DNA from: Virgibacillus sp. NKC19-16
GTDB taxonomy: Bacteria; Bacillota; Bacilli; Bacillales; Amphibacillaceae
Length of the DNA: 64,000 bases
Direction: 5' to 3'
NCBI RefSeq assembly: GCF_021560035.1
Contig: NZ_CP074373.1
Span: 2,600,001-2,664,000, forward strand
Below, piece after piece: positions 55,980 to 64,000 of this stretch (the first letter of the stretch is position 1; each line of letters opens with the position of its first letter). Made by a program: the position numbers and the translations under genes. The notes under the pieces were generated by a model. The model was not told the DNA's origin. It saw only the letters and a program-made list of their open reading frames with translations, and made no database searches.

Positions 55980-55999
55980 AACGACATGCCTCCTTATTT

Positions 56000-56388
56000 G
56001 TTTAATAAAAAAAGACCCTTCTCTCCACATGGAAATCTGCATAAAGTCAGAATTTCAGGGGAGAAAAGAGTCATTTTCACGGTACCACCCAGGTTTATAG
56101 CACTCTTGCGAATACTACCTTACAAGGCTGATGATCAGCCTATTTTGATAACAGGTACATGTAAATGCACCTGGCCCGAGCTTAATAAGAATCCGTTCAG
56201 CTCAGCACTCAGAGAAGATGTCAGAACAATATGTACTTCTGGGCTTCCAGCAACCCCAGATCTCTGTAAGTACATGTAACATGTTCCTTTTTTCCCGTCA
56301 TCGCGTTCGTTTTATTCGTTTGTTATAAGATTTTGATAATTGCATTTGTACGATTGCTTTTTTGAATGATAGTAAATATTTGATATTG
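56000..56388 (-). promoter_or_regulatory. T-box leader of ilvB operon
   Basis: About 390-nt leader on the minus strand. The T-box sequence GGGTGGTACCGTG is at about 56078-56092, followed by a terminator: GACTCTTTTCTCC pairs with GGAGAGAAGGGTC, then TTTTTTT (about 56067 to 56006). Upstream is stem I with ATGTACTT/AAGTACAT and the distal loop GGTTGCTGGAAGCC typical of T-boxes. It senses an uncharged branched-chain tRNA; I could not fix the specifier codon with confidence. Confidence 0.93.
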
Positions 56389-56394
56389 CGAACT

Positions 56395-56423
56395 ATCATA
56401 TAACGGATTTTGAAAAAGGTCAA
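56395..56423 (-). promoter_or_regulatory. Sigma-A promoter of the ilvB T-box operon
   Basis: Minus strand TTGACC, 17 nt, TATGAT, directly before the T-box leader. Confidence 0.85.
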
Positions 56424-56597
56424 CAGCTTTTTGAAAAGTTTTTTGATACTTTCGATAAGTAAAATAAGTTGTATCCGCTTACAAGTCCTGCATACTAATA
56501 ACCAGATTTTTTTAAAAATAAATATTACATTTTGATTACAAAAAGAGCCCCAGTTTTGAACTGAGGATCTTCCTGTTAGTTTTGTACTTTGCCTTAT

Positions 56598-57098
56598 GGT
56601 AGTCGGTTAAAACGCGGCTCATGCCACCGCTACGGAAATACATTCCGCTCACCTTAGGGCGGCTGGTGAGCCCTCTCGTGCTCGTCGTGTTGCAAGTGAT
56701 TTCGAGAAGCAGCACTCCTCGCAAAAAAGATTGCTACCGCACTTCGGGGTCTCACCTATGCCTTTCCTCCCGCTGGAGTCTCCATGAATTTCCTTCGCTG
56801 GATGTTCCGGTTACTGCCGCTAAATTGCATTTGTAACCAATATTCAAAACATAGACCACTCACCAGTTCGGGTGAGCGAAGGGCGGTGACTCCTGCTTAG
56901 AACAAATGTCTTCGGTGGGACGAGCATTTACGCGCAGTCCCAGCACGTGTCCAGACCTGAGCAGGACTATTCTAAGGAAGGCCGACTAAAACCGTCCTTT
57001 GCGGACAACGTCGGCATACCCCTTTGCCGGGGCAAGGAGGCTGAGGCTGAGGCCGTGCCCTAAGGATGCGCATCCGCCCGGAGCGATCCCGAACGGCG
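56598..57098 (-). repeat. Interspersed repeat element, copy B (inverted relative to copy A)
   Basis: Non-coding ~500-bp block whose reverse complement shares ordered, near-identical segments with 37088-37453. The best-preserved run extends from ACACGTGCTGG through CGTCCCACCGAAGACATTTG. It has extra inserts, such as a segment with GCCGACGTTGTCCGC, not seen in copy A. It separates ilvD from the ilvB promoter. No ORF is supported. Confidence 0.85.
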
Positions 57099-57151
57099 AT
57101 TATAAAATATCTTGCGTGTCAAAAACAACACACTTGTAGAAACAACCCTCA

Positions 57152-58837
57152 TCAATCTCTATTCAAATAATCCGTAACAGCACCTTTGGAGGAGCTGGTG
57201 ACATTATGTGCATATTTACCCAATACGCCTTTTTTGTAAAGTGGTGGTGCGACCCAGGATGCACGACGGTTTTCGATTTCTGCTTCTGATACGTCCATGG
57301 AAATTTCTTTTTTATCCGAATCAATGGTCACCAAATCGCCTTCTTTCAGGAATGCTATTGGCCCGCCACTTTGTGCTTCTGGTGCGATGTGACCGACGAC
57401 TAAGCCATGTGTACCACCGGAGAATCTTCCATCAGTTAACAAGGCAACTTTCTCCCCAAGTCCTTTTCCAACCAGGATTGAAGAAATGGACAGCATCTCT
57501 GGCATCCCCGGTCCACCTTTTGGCCCGACATAGCGAATAACCAGCACATCTCCTTCGTTGATTTGATTATCCATCACTGCAGCAGTAGCTTCTTTTTCCG
57601 TGTCAAATACACGAGCAGGCCCCGTATGACGGTTGACTTGTACACCGGATACTTTCGCTACAGCTCCCTCAGGAGATAGATTCCCTTTTAAAACGATTAA
57701 TGGCCCGTCTTCCCGTTTCGGATTATCAAATGGCATGATGATCTTTTGATCTTGATCAAGGGAGGAAACTTCTGCTAGATTTTCAGCAACTGTTTTACCT
57801 GTTACGGTCAAACAGTCCCCATGGAGATATCCTTCCTCATAAAGAAGCTTCATGACACCTTTTACGCCACCAACACGATGCAGATCTTGCATTACAAAAG
57901 TCCCACTCGGTTTTAGATCAGCAAGATGTGGCACCTTTTCTTGAATTCTATTAAAATCGTCAATCGTTAAATCTACTTCCGCCGCATGGGCGATCGATAG
58001 TAAATGCAGGATGGCATTCGTCGATCCGCCAAGCGCCATGACAACCGTAATAGCATTTTCAAACGCTTCTTTTGTCATGATATCTTTTGGATATATCCCT
58101 TTTTCAAGCAAATGATAGACCGCTTCACCGGCAGCTTCGCAATCAGCAGCTTTATCTTCTGATTCTGCCGGGTTCGATGAGCTGCCTGGCAGGCTCATTC
58201 CCATTGCTTCGACAGCGGATGCCATCGTATTTGCCGTATACATCCCACCACAAGCTCCAGCACCAGGGCATGCGCTGCATTCGACCGATTTTAGTTCATC
58301 GTCATCTATATCCCCGTTATTATGTTTACCTACACCTTCAAACACAGATACAATATCGACATCTTGACCCTTATTGGATCCTGGCGCAATCGTCCCACCA
58401 TACGCAAATATTGCCGGAACGTCCGCATTAGCAATAGCAATCATACAGCCCGGAATATTTTTATCACAGGCGCCAATGGCTACAAATCCATCCATATTCT
58501 CTGCACCCACTACGGTTTCAATCGAATCAGCGATCACATCACGGCTTGGCAGGGAATAACGCATTCCTTGCGTCCCCATAGAAATCCCATCCGAAACGGT
58601 TATCGTATTGAACATTAAGGGCAGGCCGCCAGCTTGTTTAGCACCAACTTTAGCACGAACAGCCAAATCATCAATATGTACATTACATGGGGTTATCTCT
58701 GCCCACGTACTGGCTACACCAATCATTGGCTTCCTGAAATCGTCATCCGTTACCCCTACAGCCCGGAGCATCGCACGATTAGGTGCTCGCATGGCACCAT
58801 CAAATACATGACTTTTAACACGCAAATCTTTTCCCAC
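57152..58837 (-). CDS. ilvD: Dihydroxy-acid dehydratase
   Basis: 561 residues, GTG start after AAAGGTGG. Fe-S ligand Cys residues lie in [13 protein letters not shown] (near 124) and [19 protein letters not shown] (near 195); [14 protein letters not shown] is the C-terminal signature. Performs the third common step of Val/Ile/Leu synthesis. It lies upstream of the ilvB operon but is cut off from it by repeat B and the separate T-box promoter. Confidence 0.97.
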   Translation of the reverse strand: MGKDLRVKSHVFDGAMRAPNRAMLRAVGVTDDDFRKPMIGVASTWAEITPCNVHIDDLAVRAKVGAKQAGGLPLMFNTITVSDGISMGTQGMRYSLPSRDVIADSIETVVGAENMDGFVAIGACDKNIPGCMIAIANADVPAIFAYGGTIAPGSNKGQDVDIVSVFEGVGKHNNGDIDDDELKSVECSACPGAGACGGMYTANTMASAVEAMGMSLPGSSSNPAESEDKAADCEAAGEAVYHLLEKGIYPKDIMTKEAFENAITVVMALGGSTNAILHLLSIAHAAEVDLTIDDFNRIQEKVPHLADLKPSGTFVMQDLHRVGGVKGVMKLLYEEGYLHGDCLTVTGKTVAENLAEVSSLDQDQKIIMPFDNPKREDGPLIVLKGNLSPEGAVAKVSGVQVNRHTGPARVFDTEKEATAAVMDNQINEGDVLVIRYVGPKGGPGMPEMLSISSILVGKGLGEKVALLTDGRFSGGTHGLVVGHIAPEAQSGGPIAFLKEGDLVTIDSDKKEISMDVSEAEIENRRASWVAPPLYKKGVLGKYAHNVTSSSKGAVTDYLNRD

Positions 58838-58917
58838 TTTAGAATTCCACCTTTCTTTTGAATAATTATAAAACTAGTTTTTAAATTGTTCAATGAAATT
58901 ATTTTTAAGCAACAAAA

Positions 58918-59877
58918 TTAGCTCACCTTTTTATCCTGAAATGAATCATCGCCTTCACTCCGTTTCCCCCACCATGTTGCCAAAATAGGACCGGAAATAT
59001 TGTGCCAAACACTGAAAAGTGCACTTGGTACAGCTGCGACCGGTGAAAAATGGGCAGATGCAAGCGCTGCGGCAAGGCCGGAGTTTTGCATGCCTACCTC
59101 GATGGAAACGGCTTTTTGATCCGAAAAGTCCAACCGCAGTAATTTGGCTAACACAAACCCGAGCAGGAGTCCGAGTACATTATGCAACACAACGACACTG
59201 AAAATAAGCAGACCTGTGGTAACAATCGCTTCGGTGTTCGTTGATACAACGGCTGCAGCAACACCTACAATACCAACTACCGACACAAGCGGTAACGCCG
59301 CAACACTTTTCTCCACTTGCTTGCGGAATAATAAGCGGACAACGATTCCTAAAACGATCGGAACCAAAACAATTTGGACAATGGACAGGAACATATCTCC
59401 AGCAGAAACTGGCAGCCACTGACTTGCAAGCAGCAAGGTCAACGCCGGCGTCAATATCGGTGCTAATAGTGTTGATACAGCGGTCACCGACACCGATAAA
59501 GCCGTATTCCCTTTTGCCAAAAATGTCATCACATTGGATGCCGTACCACCTGGACAGCAGCCTACCAAGATAACGCCAACGGCCACTTCTGGTGGAAGCT
59601 GAAAAATGAGCGCAAGTCCAAGTGCAAGCAGTGGCATAATAGTGAATTGAGCCACAACCGCAATAAGAACGCTTTTCGGTGCTTGAAACACACTTTTAAA
59701 ATCACTCACAGAAAGTGTAAGCCCCATTCCAAACATAATAATCCCAAGCAGCAGCGATATGTATGGTGCAAGCCATGTAAATCCGCCCGGGAAAAAGAAA
59801 CTAAGGCACGCAAATAGGATAACCCAAATCGCAAACGTGCTCCCCGCAAAATTACTAACTTTTTCCAATGTCTTCAT
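58918..59877 (-). CDS. BASS-family Na+-dependent transporter (YocS-like)
   Basis: 319 residues, nine to ten helices, bile acid:sodium symporter family. [19 protein letters not shown] (near 110) and [14 protein letters not shown] (near 260) are the unwound-helix motifs. Members in Bacillaceae carry organic acids such as 2-oxo acids or pantoate, not bile acids. It lies 80 bp upstream of ilvD in the same direction, so a branched-chain 2-oxo acid is an attractive but unproven substrate. Confidence 0.9.
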   Translation of the reverse strand: MKTLEKVSNFAGSTFAIWVILFACLSFFFPGGFTWLAPYISLLLGIIMFGMGLTLSVSDFKSVFQAPKSVLIAVVAQFTIMPLLALGLALIFQLPPEVAVGVILVGCCPGGTASNVMTFLAKGNTALSVSVTAVSTLLAPILTPALTLLLASQWLPVSAGDMFLSIVQIVLVPIVLGIVVRLLFRKQVEKSVAALPLVSVVGIVGVAAAVVSTNTEAIVTTGLLIFSVVVLHNVLGLLLGFVLAKLLRLDFSDQKAVSIEVGMQNSGLAAALASAHFSPVAAVPSALFSVWHNISGPILATWWGKRSEGDDSFQDKKVS

Positions 59878-60022
59878 TTTTCATTCCCCCTGCATGTCTC
59901 TTTTTTTAAAACTATTAGAAATTCTAATAATTTAATTAACGATTTTATCATACTCGGGATGAAAAAGGTAGGTTTATTTTTTTCTTGTTAACAGGTATAA
60001 TTAACTTAATTCATTGAACCTC

Positions 60023-60078
60023 CCCCCACCAATTCAAAGAATTGGTGGGGGATTTTGAGCCCATTCAAAAGAATAGGC
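60023..60078 (-). other. Two hairpins after the TnpB-like gene (possible element end / guide-RNA scaffold)
   Basis: A 13-bp perfect stem (CCCCCACCAATTC with its complement, loop AAA, 60023-60051) and a second stem GCCCATTC/GAATAGGC (60059-60078, one mismatch) lie within 80 bp downstream of the TnpB-like stop. Structured right ends and guide RNAs overlap this position in IS200/IS605 elements, and a terminator is the simpler alternative. Confidence 0.5.
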
Positions 60079-60098
60079 CAGAACCAATGCTCGCTCAA

Positions 60099-61805
60099 CT
60101 AAGCCTTGGATTTTCTGCTTTCTAATTTAGACAGACCTGTTTTCTCAAAATCTGTCAAAGCATCTTGAGAAAATAGTGTGTCCCAAGAACACAACCCATT
60201 TAATCTAGAAAGCTCTATCTGATAGAACGTATTTTTACGAATATTAGACAGGGAGTTCGAAATGTACGCCCATTGCGCCCAGTGATGTAGACCTTGTTTC
60301 TTCTCTGGAACAAGCGAATGCAACACCGGTGGGAGTTTTTCTTTGAAGCCCATCGCCCTGCGAGCAATGACATACGAAGCTGCCTCGTGAATAGAAATTC
60401 CAAGACGTTTCATATATTTCATTTTACCAATTTGACTCGTATAGGCAGGGTTTACCTCGTAAACCTCCACGCCCATCTTGTCGGCACGGCTTTTAATAGC
60501 AATTATCATAATATTATAAGCGAATTGACTCATTAGTCGATTTGCTTTCTTATTTCCATAAGGATTTTTGACTTTGGATTTCGTCGTATCTAATTTTTCT
60601 AGTGCAACTGGCTTTTTATGTTGGGCGGCATAATCAACGAAATCGATAGCTTCGGCTTCGATAATTTTTTTCAGTTGACCGGTTGTTTTATTATGAATGT
60701 CAAACTTTATCGAAAAAGATTCGATGAGCTGACCGATAGCGTTCGTATTAGATACAGCAAAATGGTCAACGTTTAGATCCAAACCAATAATTCCACTATC
60801 TTTGGAGTGGTTAACATACGGATTTGGTTGCACATCAACTAAAGCTTTGGCAATATAATATTCACCACAATCTTCGATCGACCAGCCAATTGGTTTTCCG
60901 AATGCCTTTTTGTTCTTTAAGTTCATTTGCATGCGAACAGCATTATCTACGTTTTCTTGGCCGTAGGGAAAAACAATGTTGTCAAACTTTACAACAATTC
61001 CGTTAATAGCTTTAAACGAAAGTGCATTGTTATCTGGATCATAGATAAAAACAAAATTACCGGCTTTTGCATCTTTTCTACCGGAAATAGTCATTTTTCC
61101 ATAACGAGCTAAATACCAATCCTGCTTCCAAAGCTCTCGATTTGTTTGATATTTTTGCGTAGTCGTTCTTGCTTTTGCAAGTTTATTCGAACCAAAACAA
61201 ACGCTTTTCGTGTTACTTCGTAGACTAGAAATTTGTTTTTGCAACCTATCTAATCTAAAACGCAAACGCCCCAAAAGAGAAATTAATTGTTTGATTTTCA
61301 CATCTATATAGAGATGCTCAAAATCATAACTATTATAATAAATGTCTGTTTTATTTTTATATTCCACAACAAAAAAGTTCCCTTTTTGTTGTTCGCGGGA
61401 AATTTTATTAAATTTTGGAGTCCCTTTAATGAAAGAACCCTTAATTTTCTTTAAAACCGTAAGATTTGACTTAGTGTTTTTGATTTTCTTTTTAACAGAT
61501 TTTATCTGTTCTTTTTTATTAGAAATATACATTTTCGTGAGTTCTTCTTGCGAAGAAAGTAGTGCTTTTCCTTCCTGGACGACACTATTTGTGTAGTAAT
61601 CATTTAATGCGTACTTTGCTTTTACACTAAGGTGAACGGATTGTTTTGATTTAACCTTTGATCCACGCTTCTGGCGGACTTCTTCCTGCACACGAAAATG
61701 TTTTGCTTGATTAAACGTAAAAAGGGTGTGTTGTGTATCTTCTACGACACTACTATTCAATGTATTTTTATAGATTCTGTTCGAAAAATAAGTTTTTATA
61801 GTCAT
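60099..61805 (-). CDS. TnpB-related protein, large, without zinc ribbon
   Basis: 568 residues (start at 61805, AAAGGGGTG upstream). The N-terminal ~300 residues are Lys-rich and helical with long coils. The RuvC-like nuclease core follows: motif I GIIGLDLNVDHFAV (Asp near 345), motif II PVALEKLD (Glu near 400), motif III NPAYTSQIGKMKYMKR then SIHEAASYVIARR. The four-Cys zinc finger of typical TnpB is absent, and the third catalytic Asp is replaced by Glu in His-Glu-Ala, reminiscent of the His-Asp-Ala of Cas9 RuvC-III. It matches the group annotated as IS200/IS605 TnpB-related accessory proteins. No TnpA gene is nearby. Confidence 0.8.
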   Translation of the reverse strand: MTIKTYFSNRIYKNTLNSSVVEDTQHTLFTFNQAKHFRVQEEVRQKRGSKVKSKQSVHLSVKAKYALNDYYTNSVVQEGKALLSSQEELTKMYISNKKEQIKSVKKKIKNTKSNLTVLKKIKGSFIKGTPKFNKISREQQKGNFFVVEYKNKTDIYYNSYDFEHLYIDVKIKQLISLLGRLRFRLDRLQKQISSLRSNTKSVCFGSNKLAKARTTTQKYQTNRELWKQDWYLARYGKMTISGRKDAKAGNFVFIYDPDNNALSFKAINGIVVKFDNIVFPYGQENVDNAVRMQMNLKNKKAFGKPIGWSIEDCGEYYIAKALVDVQPNPYVNHSKDSGIIGLDLNVDHFAVSNTNAIGQLIESFSIKFDIHNKTTGQLKKIIEAEAIDFVDYAAQHKKPVALEKLDTTKSKVKNPYGNKKANRLMSQFAYNIMIIAIKSRADKMGVEVYEVNPAYTSQIGKMKYMKRLGISIHEAASYVIARRAMGFKEKLPPVLHSLVPEKKQGLHHWAQWAYISNSLSNIRKNTFYQIELSRLNGLCSWDTLFSQDALTDFEKTGLSKLESRKSKA

Positions 61806-61834
61806 ACACAACACCCCTTTCATTCTTTGATTTT

Positions 61835-61864
61835 ATTATACAATATCCGAACAGTCGTTTCCAA
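61835..61864 (-). promoter_or_regulatory. Promoter of the TnpB-like gene
   Basis: Minus strand TTGGAA, 18 nt, TATAAT, 30 nt before the ATG at 61805. Confidence 0.65.
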
Positions 61865-61995
61865 TGATCTAACTGCATTATTTAAAATCTTTTCTACTTT
61901 TTCTCGTTTGCGGCGATTCATCTCCCACTAATCGCTGAGAACCGCAATTTGAAGGAGTCTTCGTCTAAATCATATAAAAAAAGTGAAAATACCTA

Positions 61996-62024
61996 TTGAA
62001 TAAAAAGTGAAAATGGATTATTAT
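61996..62024 (+). promoter_or_regulatory. Promoter of ilvE
   Basis: TTGAAT, 17 nt, TATTAT, ending 34 nt before the ilvE ATG. No T-box or riboswitch lies in the short leader. Confidence 0.7.
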
Positions 62025-62058
62025 AGTAAGAATACTTTAACAACAAGGGGATGTTGAC

Positions 62059-63156
62059 ATGGAGGCACAAAATATTCAAGTAAATCATTGTGCTGTAAAG
62101 AAAGAAAAACCAAATACTGATCAATTGGAGTTCGGGACAGTATTCACGGACCATATGTTTATCATGGATTATTCAGAAGAATCCAAATGGCATGATGCGC
62201 GTATTGTACCATATCAGCCGCTTACCATCGACCCGTCTTCTATGGTATTTCATTACGGTCAATCTGTATTCGAAGGGATGAAAGCTTATCTCTCGTCTGA
62301 TGGAGACACGCAATTATTTCGTCCGGAAAAAAACATGCAGCGCTTAAATCATTCCAACGATCGACTTTGTATCCCACAGGTTGATGAGAATTTTGTAATA
62401 CAGGCAATTAAAAAACTTATCTCTGTAGATCAGGACTGGGTCCCCGAAGCAGAAGGAACCACGCTGTATATTCGCCCATTCATCATTTCCACCGAATCCT
62501 ATATAGGTGTGGCACCATCAGCCCATTATAAGCTAATTGTGATCCTGTCACCTGTTGGTGCTTATTACAAAGAAGGCATCAACCCGGTAAAAATCGCAGT
62601 GGAAAACGAATTTGTCCGTACCGTAAAAGGCGGAACCGGTGAGGCGAAAACCGGTGGCAACTATGCTGCAAGCCTTAAGGCCCAAGAGATTGCCGGCCAT
62701 AAGGGATTTGCTCAAGTGCTATGGCTAGACGGTGTTGAAAAGAAATATATTGAAGAAGTAGGCAGCATGAATATTTTCTTTAAAATTAACGGAGAAGTTG
62801 TTACACCGGCCCTAAACGGTAGTATTCTGGAGGGGGTAACAAGAAACTCGGTGATCCAGCTCCTGAAACATTGGAACATTCCTGTTGTAGAACGAAAAAT
62901 CTCGATGGAAGAACTGCAGCAAGCCCATGAAGATGGATTGCTTGAAGAGGCATTTGGTGCGGGAACAGCAGCAGTTATTTCCCCAATTGGTCAAATAACC
63001 TGGAATAATAATGATTTTCTTATTAACGGTGAAAAAACAGGGGAAGTAGCGAAAAAATTATATGATACGTTAACCGGCATTCAATATGGAAGAGAGGAAG
63101 ATCCATTTGGCTGGGTTACGAAAGTGAAAGATGGAGTTACTAAAATAGCACAATAG
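62059..63156 (+). CDS. ilvE: Branched-chain amino acid aminotransferase
   Basis: 365-residue class IV PLP aminotransferase (BCAT, long form). VFHYGQSVFEGMKAY near 70, the PLP Lys in GGTGEAKTGGNYAASL (near 200), EVGSMNIFF near 235 and EAFGAGTAAVISPIG near 295 are diagnostic. It makes Val, Leu and Ile from their 2-oxo acids, completing the pathway of the neighbouring operon. AAGGGGATG precedes the ATG. Confidence 0.96.
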   Translation: MEAQNIQVNHCAVKKEKPNTDQLEFGTVFTDHMFIMDYSEESKWHDARIVPYQPLTIDPSSMVFHYGQSVFEGMKAYLSSDGDTQLFRPEKNMQRLNHSNDRLCIPQVDENFVIQAIKKLISVDQDWVPEAEGTTLYIRPFIISTESYIGVAPSAHYKLIVILSPVGAYYKEGINPVKIAVENEFVRTVKGGTGEAKTGGNYAASLKAQEIAGHKGFAQVLWLDGVEKKYIEEVGSMNIFFKINGEVVTPALNGSILEGVTRNSVIQLLKHWNIPVVERKISMEELQQAHEDGLLEEAFGAGTAAVISPIGQITWNNNDFLINGEKTGEVAKKLYDTLTGIQYGREEDPFGWVTKVKDGVTKIAQ

Positions 63157-63170
63157 ACGTGTAAGCAAGC

Positions 63171-63208
63171 AAAACTCCCCCGAGCTCTTGTACTCGGGGG
63201 AGTTTTTG
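63171..63208. terminator. Terminator between ilvE and dhaM
   Basis: AAAACTCCCCCGAG and CTCGGGGGAGTTTT form a 14-bp stem with A- and T-runs, usable from both sides. Confidence 0.92.
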
Positions 63209-63266
63209 TTGTGGCATTTATTTTCATAACTGATGGTACTGTTAACTTTAAGCAAGCTTCCTTGAT

Positions 63267-63638
63267 CTAAAATGATTTCACCACAGCATCATGAACTTCC
63301 TGCACGCTTTTACCCATACCTGATTCCACAGCCGCTGTATAGGATCCTTCTACCAGTGGCGCCTCCACTAATTGAATGTTTTCTGAATCAGCCATTTCCA
63401 TTGCCATTTCTGCATTCATTTTTGCACTGCCAATATCGTAAAAAAGCAGCACACCTTTGCCCGTGTCAGCACGCCCTATTGCTTCTTGAATTTTATCAAT
63501 GCTTGTCCCGATATCGTCTTCTTCCGTTCCTCCTGCTGCTTCAATAGGCACCTCTTTCACAACCTGCGTAATTAAATCTTTGATGCCTTCAGCTATTTTC
63601 GAACTATGGGAAATTAAAACAATACCTGCATATGCCAT
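63267..63638 (-). CDS. dhaM: Dihydroxyacetone kinase phosphotransfer subunit DhaM
   Basis: 123-residue PTS EIIA-Man-like domain: GIVLISHSSKIAEGI with the phospho-accepting His near residue 10, and GVLLFYDIGSAKMNAEMAME. It passes phosphate from HPr to DhaL-bound ADP in PEP-dependent dihydroxyacetone phosphorylation. It is 2 bp after dhaL, the expected order dhaK-dhaL-dhaM. Confidence 0.93.
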   Translation of the reverse strand: MAYAGIVLISHSSKIAEGIKDLITQVVKEVPIEAAGGTEEDDIGTSIDKIQEAIGRADTGKGVLLFYDIGSAKMNAEMAMEMADSENIQLVEAPLVEGSYTAAVESGMGKSVQEVHDAVVKSF

Positions 63639-63640
63639 GA

Positions 63641-64000
63641 TTAGTATCCTCCTTCTGCTTCTGCGAGTGCTTCGAAAATGTAATAGGACGAAGCAGAACC
63701 TGGATCAATATGGCCGATTGATTTTTCTTTGAAATAGGCTGCCCGACCTTTTGTAGCCATGAGATCTTTTGTATTTTCCATAGCCGTTTTTGCTACTTCT
63801 AAGATTTTGTCTGCCTGAAAAGCGTTTTCCTGTTTGAAATGTTCAACAACCGGAGCCCATACATCAACAAGCGTTTTCTCACCCTTTGTCGCTTTTCCGC
63901 GCTGCATGACACCACTCAGCGCTTCTTCAAGGCCGCTAGTGAATGTAGCATAATCAACTGGGTCATTCCCTTTAAACGTTGTCGACAACTTCAAAAATAA
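63641..64000 (-). CDS. dhaL: Dihydroxyacetone kinase ADP-binding subunit DhaL (5' part outside window)
   Basis: The last ~119 residues of DhaL, running off the window end. KLSTTFKGND, the TLVDVWAP nucleotide-binding segment, ATKGRAAYFKEKSIGHIDPGSAS (given here in outline; Gly-Arg-Ala and Asp-Pro-Gly-Ala/Ser block) and SSYYIFEALAE match the family. DhaL holds ADP/ATP and phosphorylates dihydroxyacetone bound to DhaK, which should lie upstream outside the window. Confidence 0.93.
   Translation of the reverse strand, partial: LFLKLSTTFKGNDPVDYATFTSGLEEALSGVMQRGKATKGEKTLVDVWAPVVEHFKQENAFQADKILEVAKTAMENTKDLMATKGRAAYFKEKSIGHIDPGSASSYYIFEALAEAEGGY

Noticed and set aside
61890-61970. Short minus-strand frame reading NCGSQRLVGDESPQT upstream of the TnpB-like gene
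   Set aside because: It may be a fragment of another transposon protein, but it is too short and lacks a start site, so I do not list it as a gene.

Overview
The window looks like chromosome of a low-GC, endospore-forming member of the Bacillaceae, probably a salt-tolerant marine or soil genus such as Virgibacillus, Oceanobacillus or Lentibacillus. The basis is AT-rich sequence with strong GGAGG ribosome sites, B. subtilis-type gene sets (ytaF, yyaL, ywbE, ywrABCD, ilv-leu), T-box and S-box leaders, and many sodium-coupled transporters. The genus is an inference. I saw no rRNA, tRNA, CRISPR array or prophage.

Layout. 1-12.7 kb, all on the minus strand, is an amino-sugar / cell-wall recycling cluster: kinase, RpiR-type regulator, broken serine hydrolase, NamZ-like hydrolase, ABC importer (binding protein and two permeases), second kinase, GH4 glycosidase, second NamZ-like protein and MurQ. 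A complete 1,409-bp IS4-family element sits inside the end of the second kinase gene. 12.8-20.8 kb holds a flavodoxin with a Fur-like box, yyaL, ferredoxin, zinc-finger and DUF2188 proteins, topB, a 21-bp-period repeat, ytaF and an SDR. 20.9-29.4 kb holds a 22-residue membrane peptide, an AEC carrier, speG, a structured leader before cvfB, a dicarboxylate/amino-acid symporter, small conserved proteins, a SulP permease between two matching palindromic repeats, and an M3 oligopeptidase. 29.5-34.8 kb is a two-component system with an ABC-2 exporter (its ATPase gene is frameshifted) plus an NhaC antiporter. 35-39.8 kb is a HAD phosphatase and a ywrA-ywrB / ywrD / ywrC cluster (chromate transport, GGT-like, Lrp regulator). 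40-46.6 kb holds an AGCS symporter, an ABC ATPase fragment, an SSS symporter with a 32-residue partner, a crotonase and a family III CoA-transferase preceded by two SAM-I riboswitches in tandem. 46.7-58.8 kb is the branched-chain amino-acid region ilvD-ilvB-ilvN-ilvC-leuA-leuB-leuC-leuD-ilvA, with a T-box leader before ilvB and a one-base frameshift in ilvB. 58.9-64 kb holds a BASS transporter, a zinc-finger-less TnpB-like protein, ilvE, dhaM and the end of dhaL.

How it works together. The first cluster suggests uptake of MurNAc or a MurNAc saccharide through an ABC importer instead of the MurP PTS. Phosphorylation would be by BadF-type kinases and lactyl ether cleavage by MurQ, under an RpiR regulator and probably CcpA. 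The ilv-leu genes plus ilvE form the whole Val/Leu pathway and most of the Ile pathway. The operon most worth testing is CoA-transferase / crotonase / sodium symporter: a near-consensus promoter reads through two SAM-I riboswitches straight into it, so it appears to be switched on when SAM is low. That suggests an unrecognised route for salvaging sulphur or methyl compounds. Two interspersed ~370-500-bp repeats in opposite orientation bracket the 37.5-56.6 kb segment.
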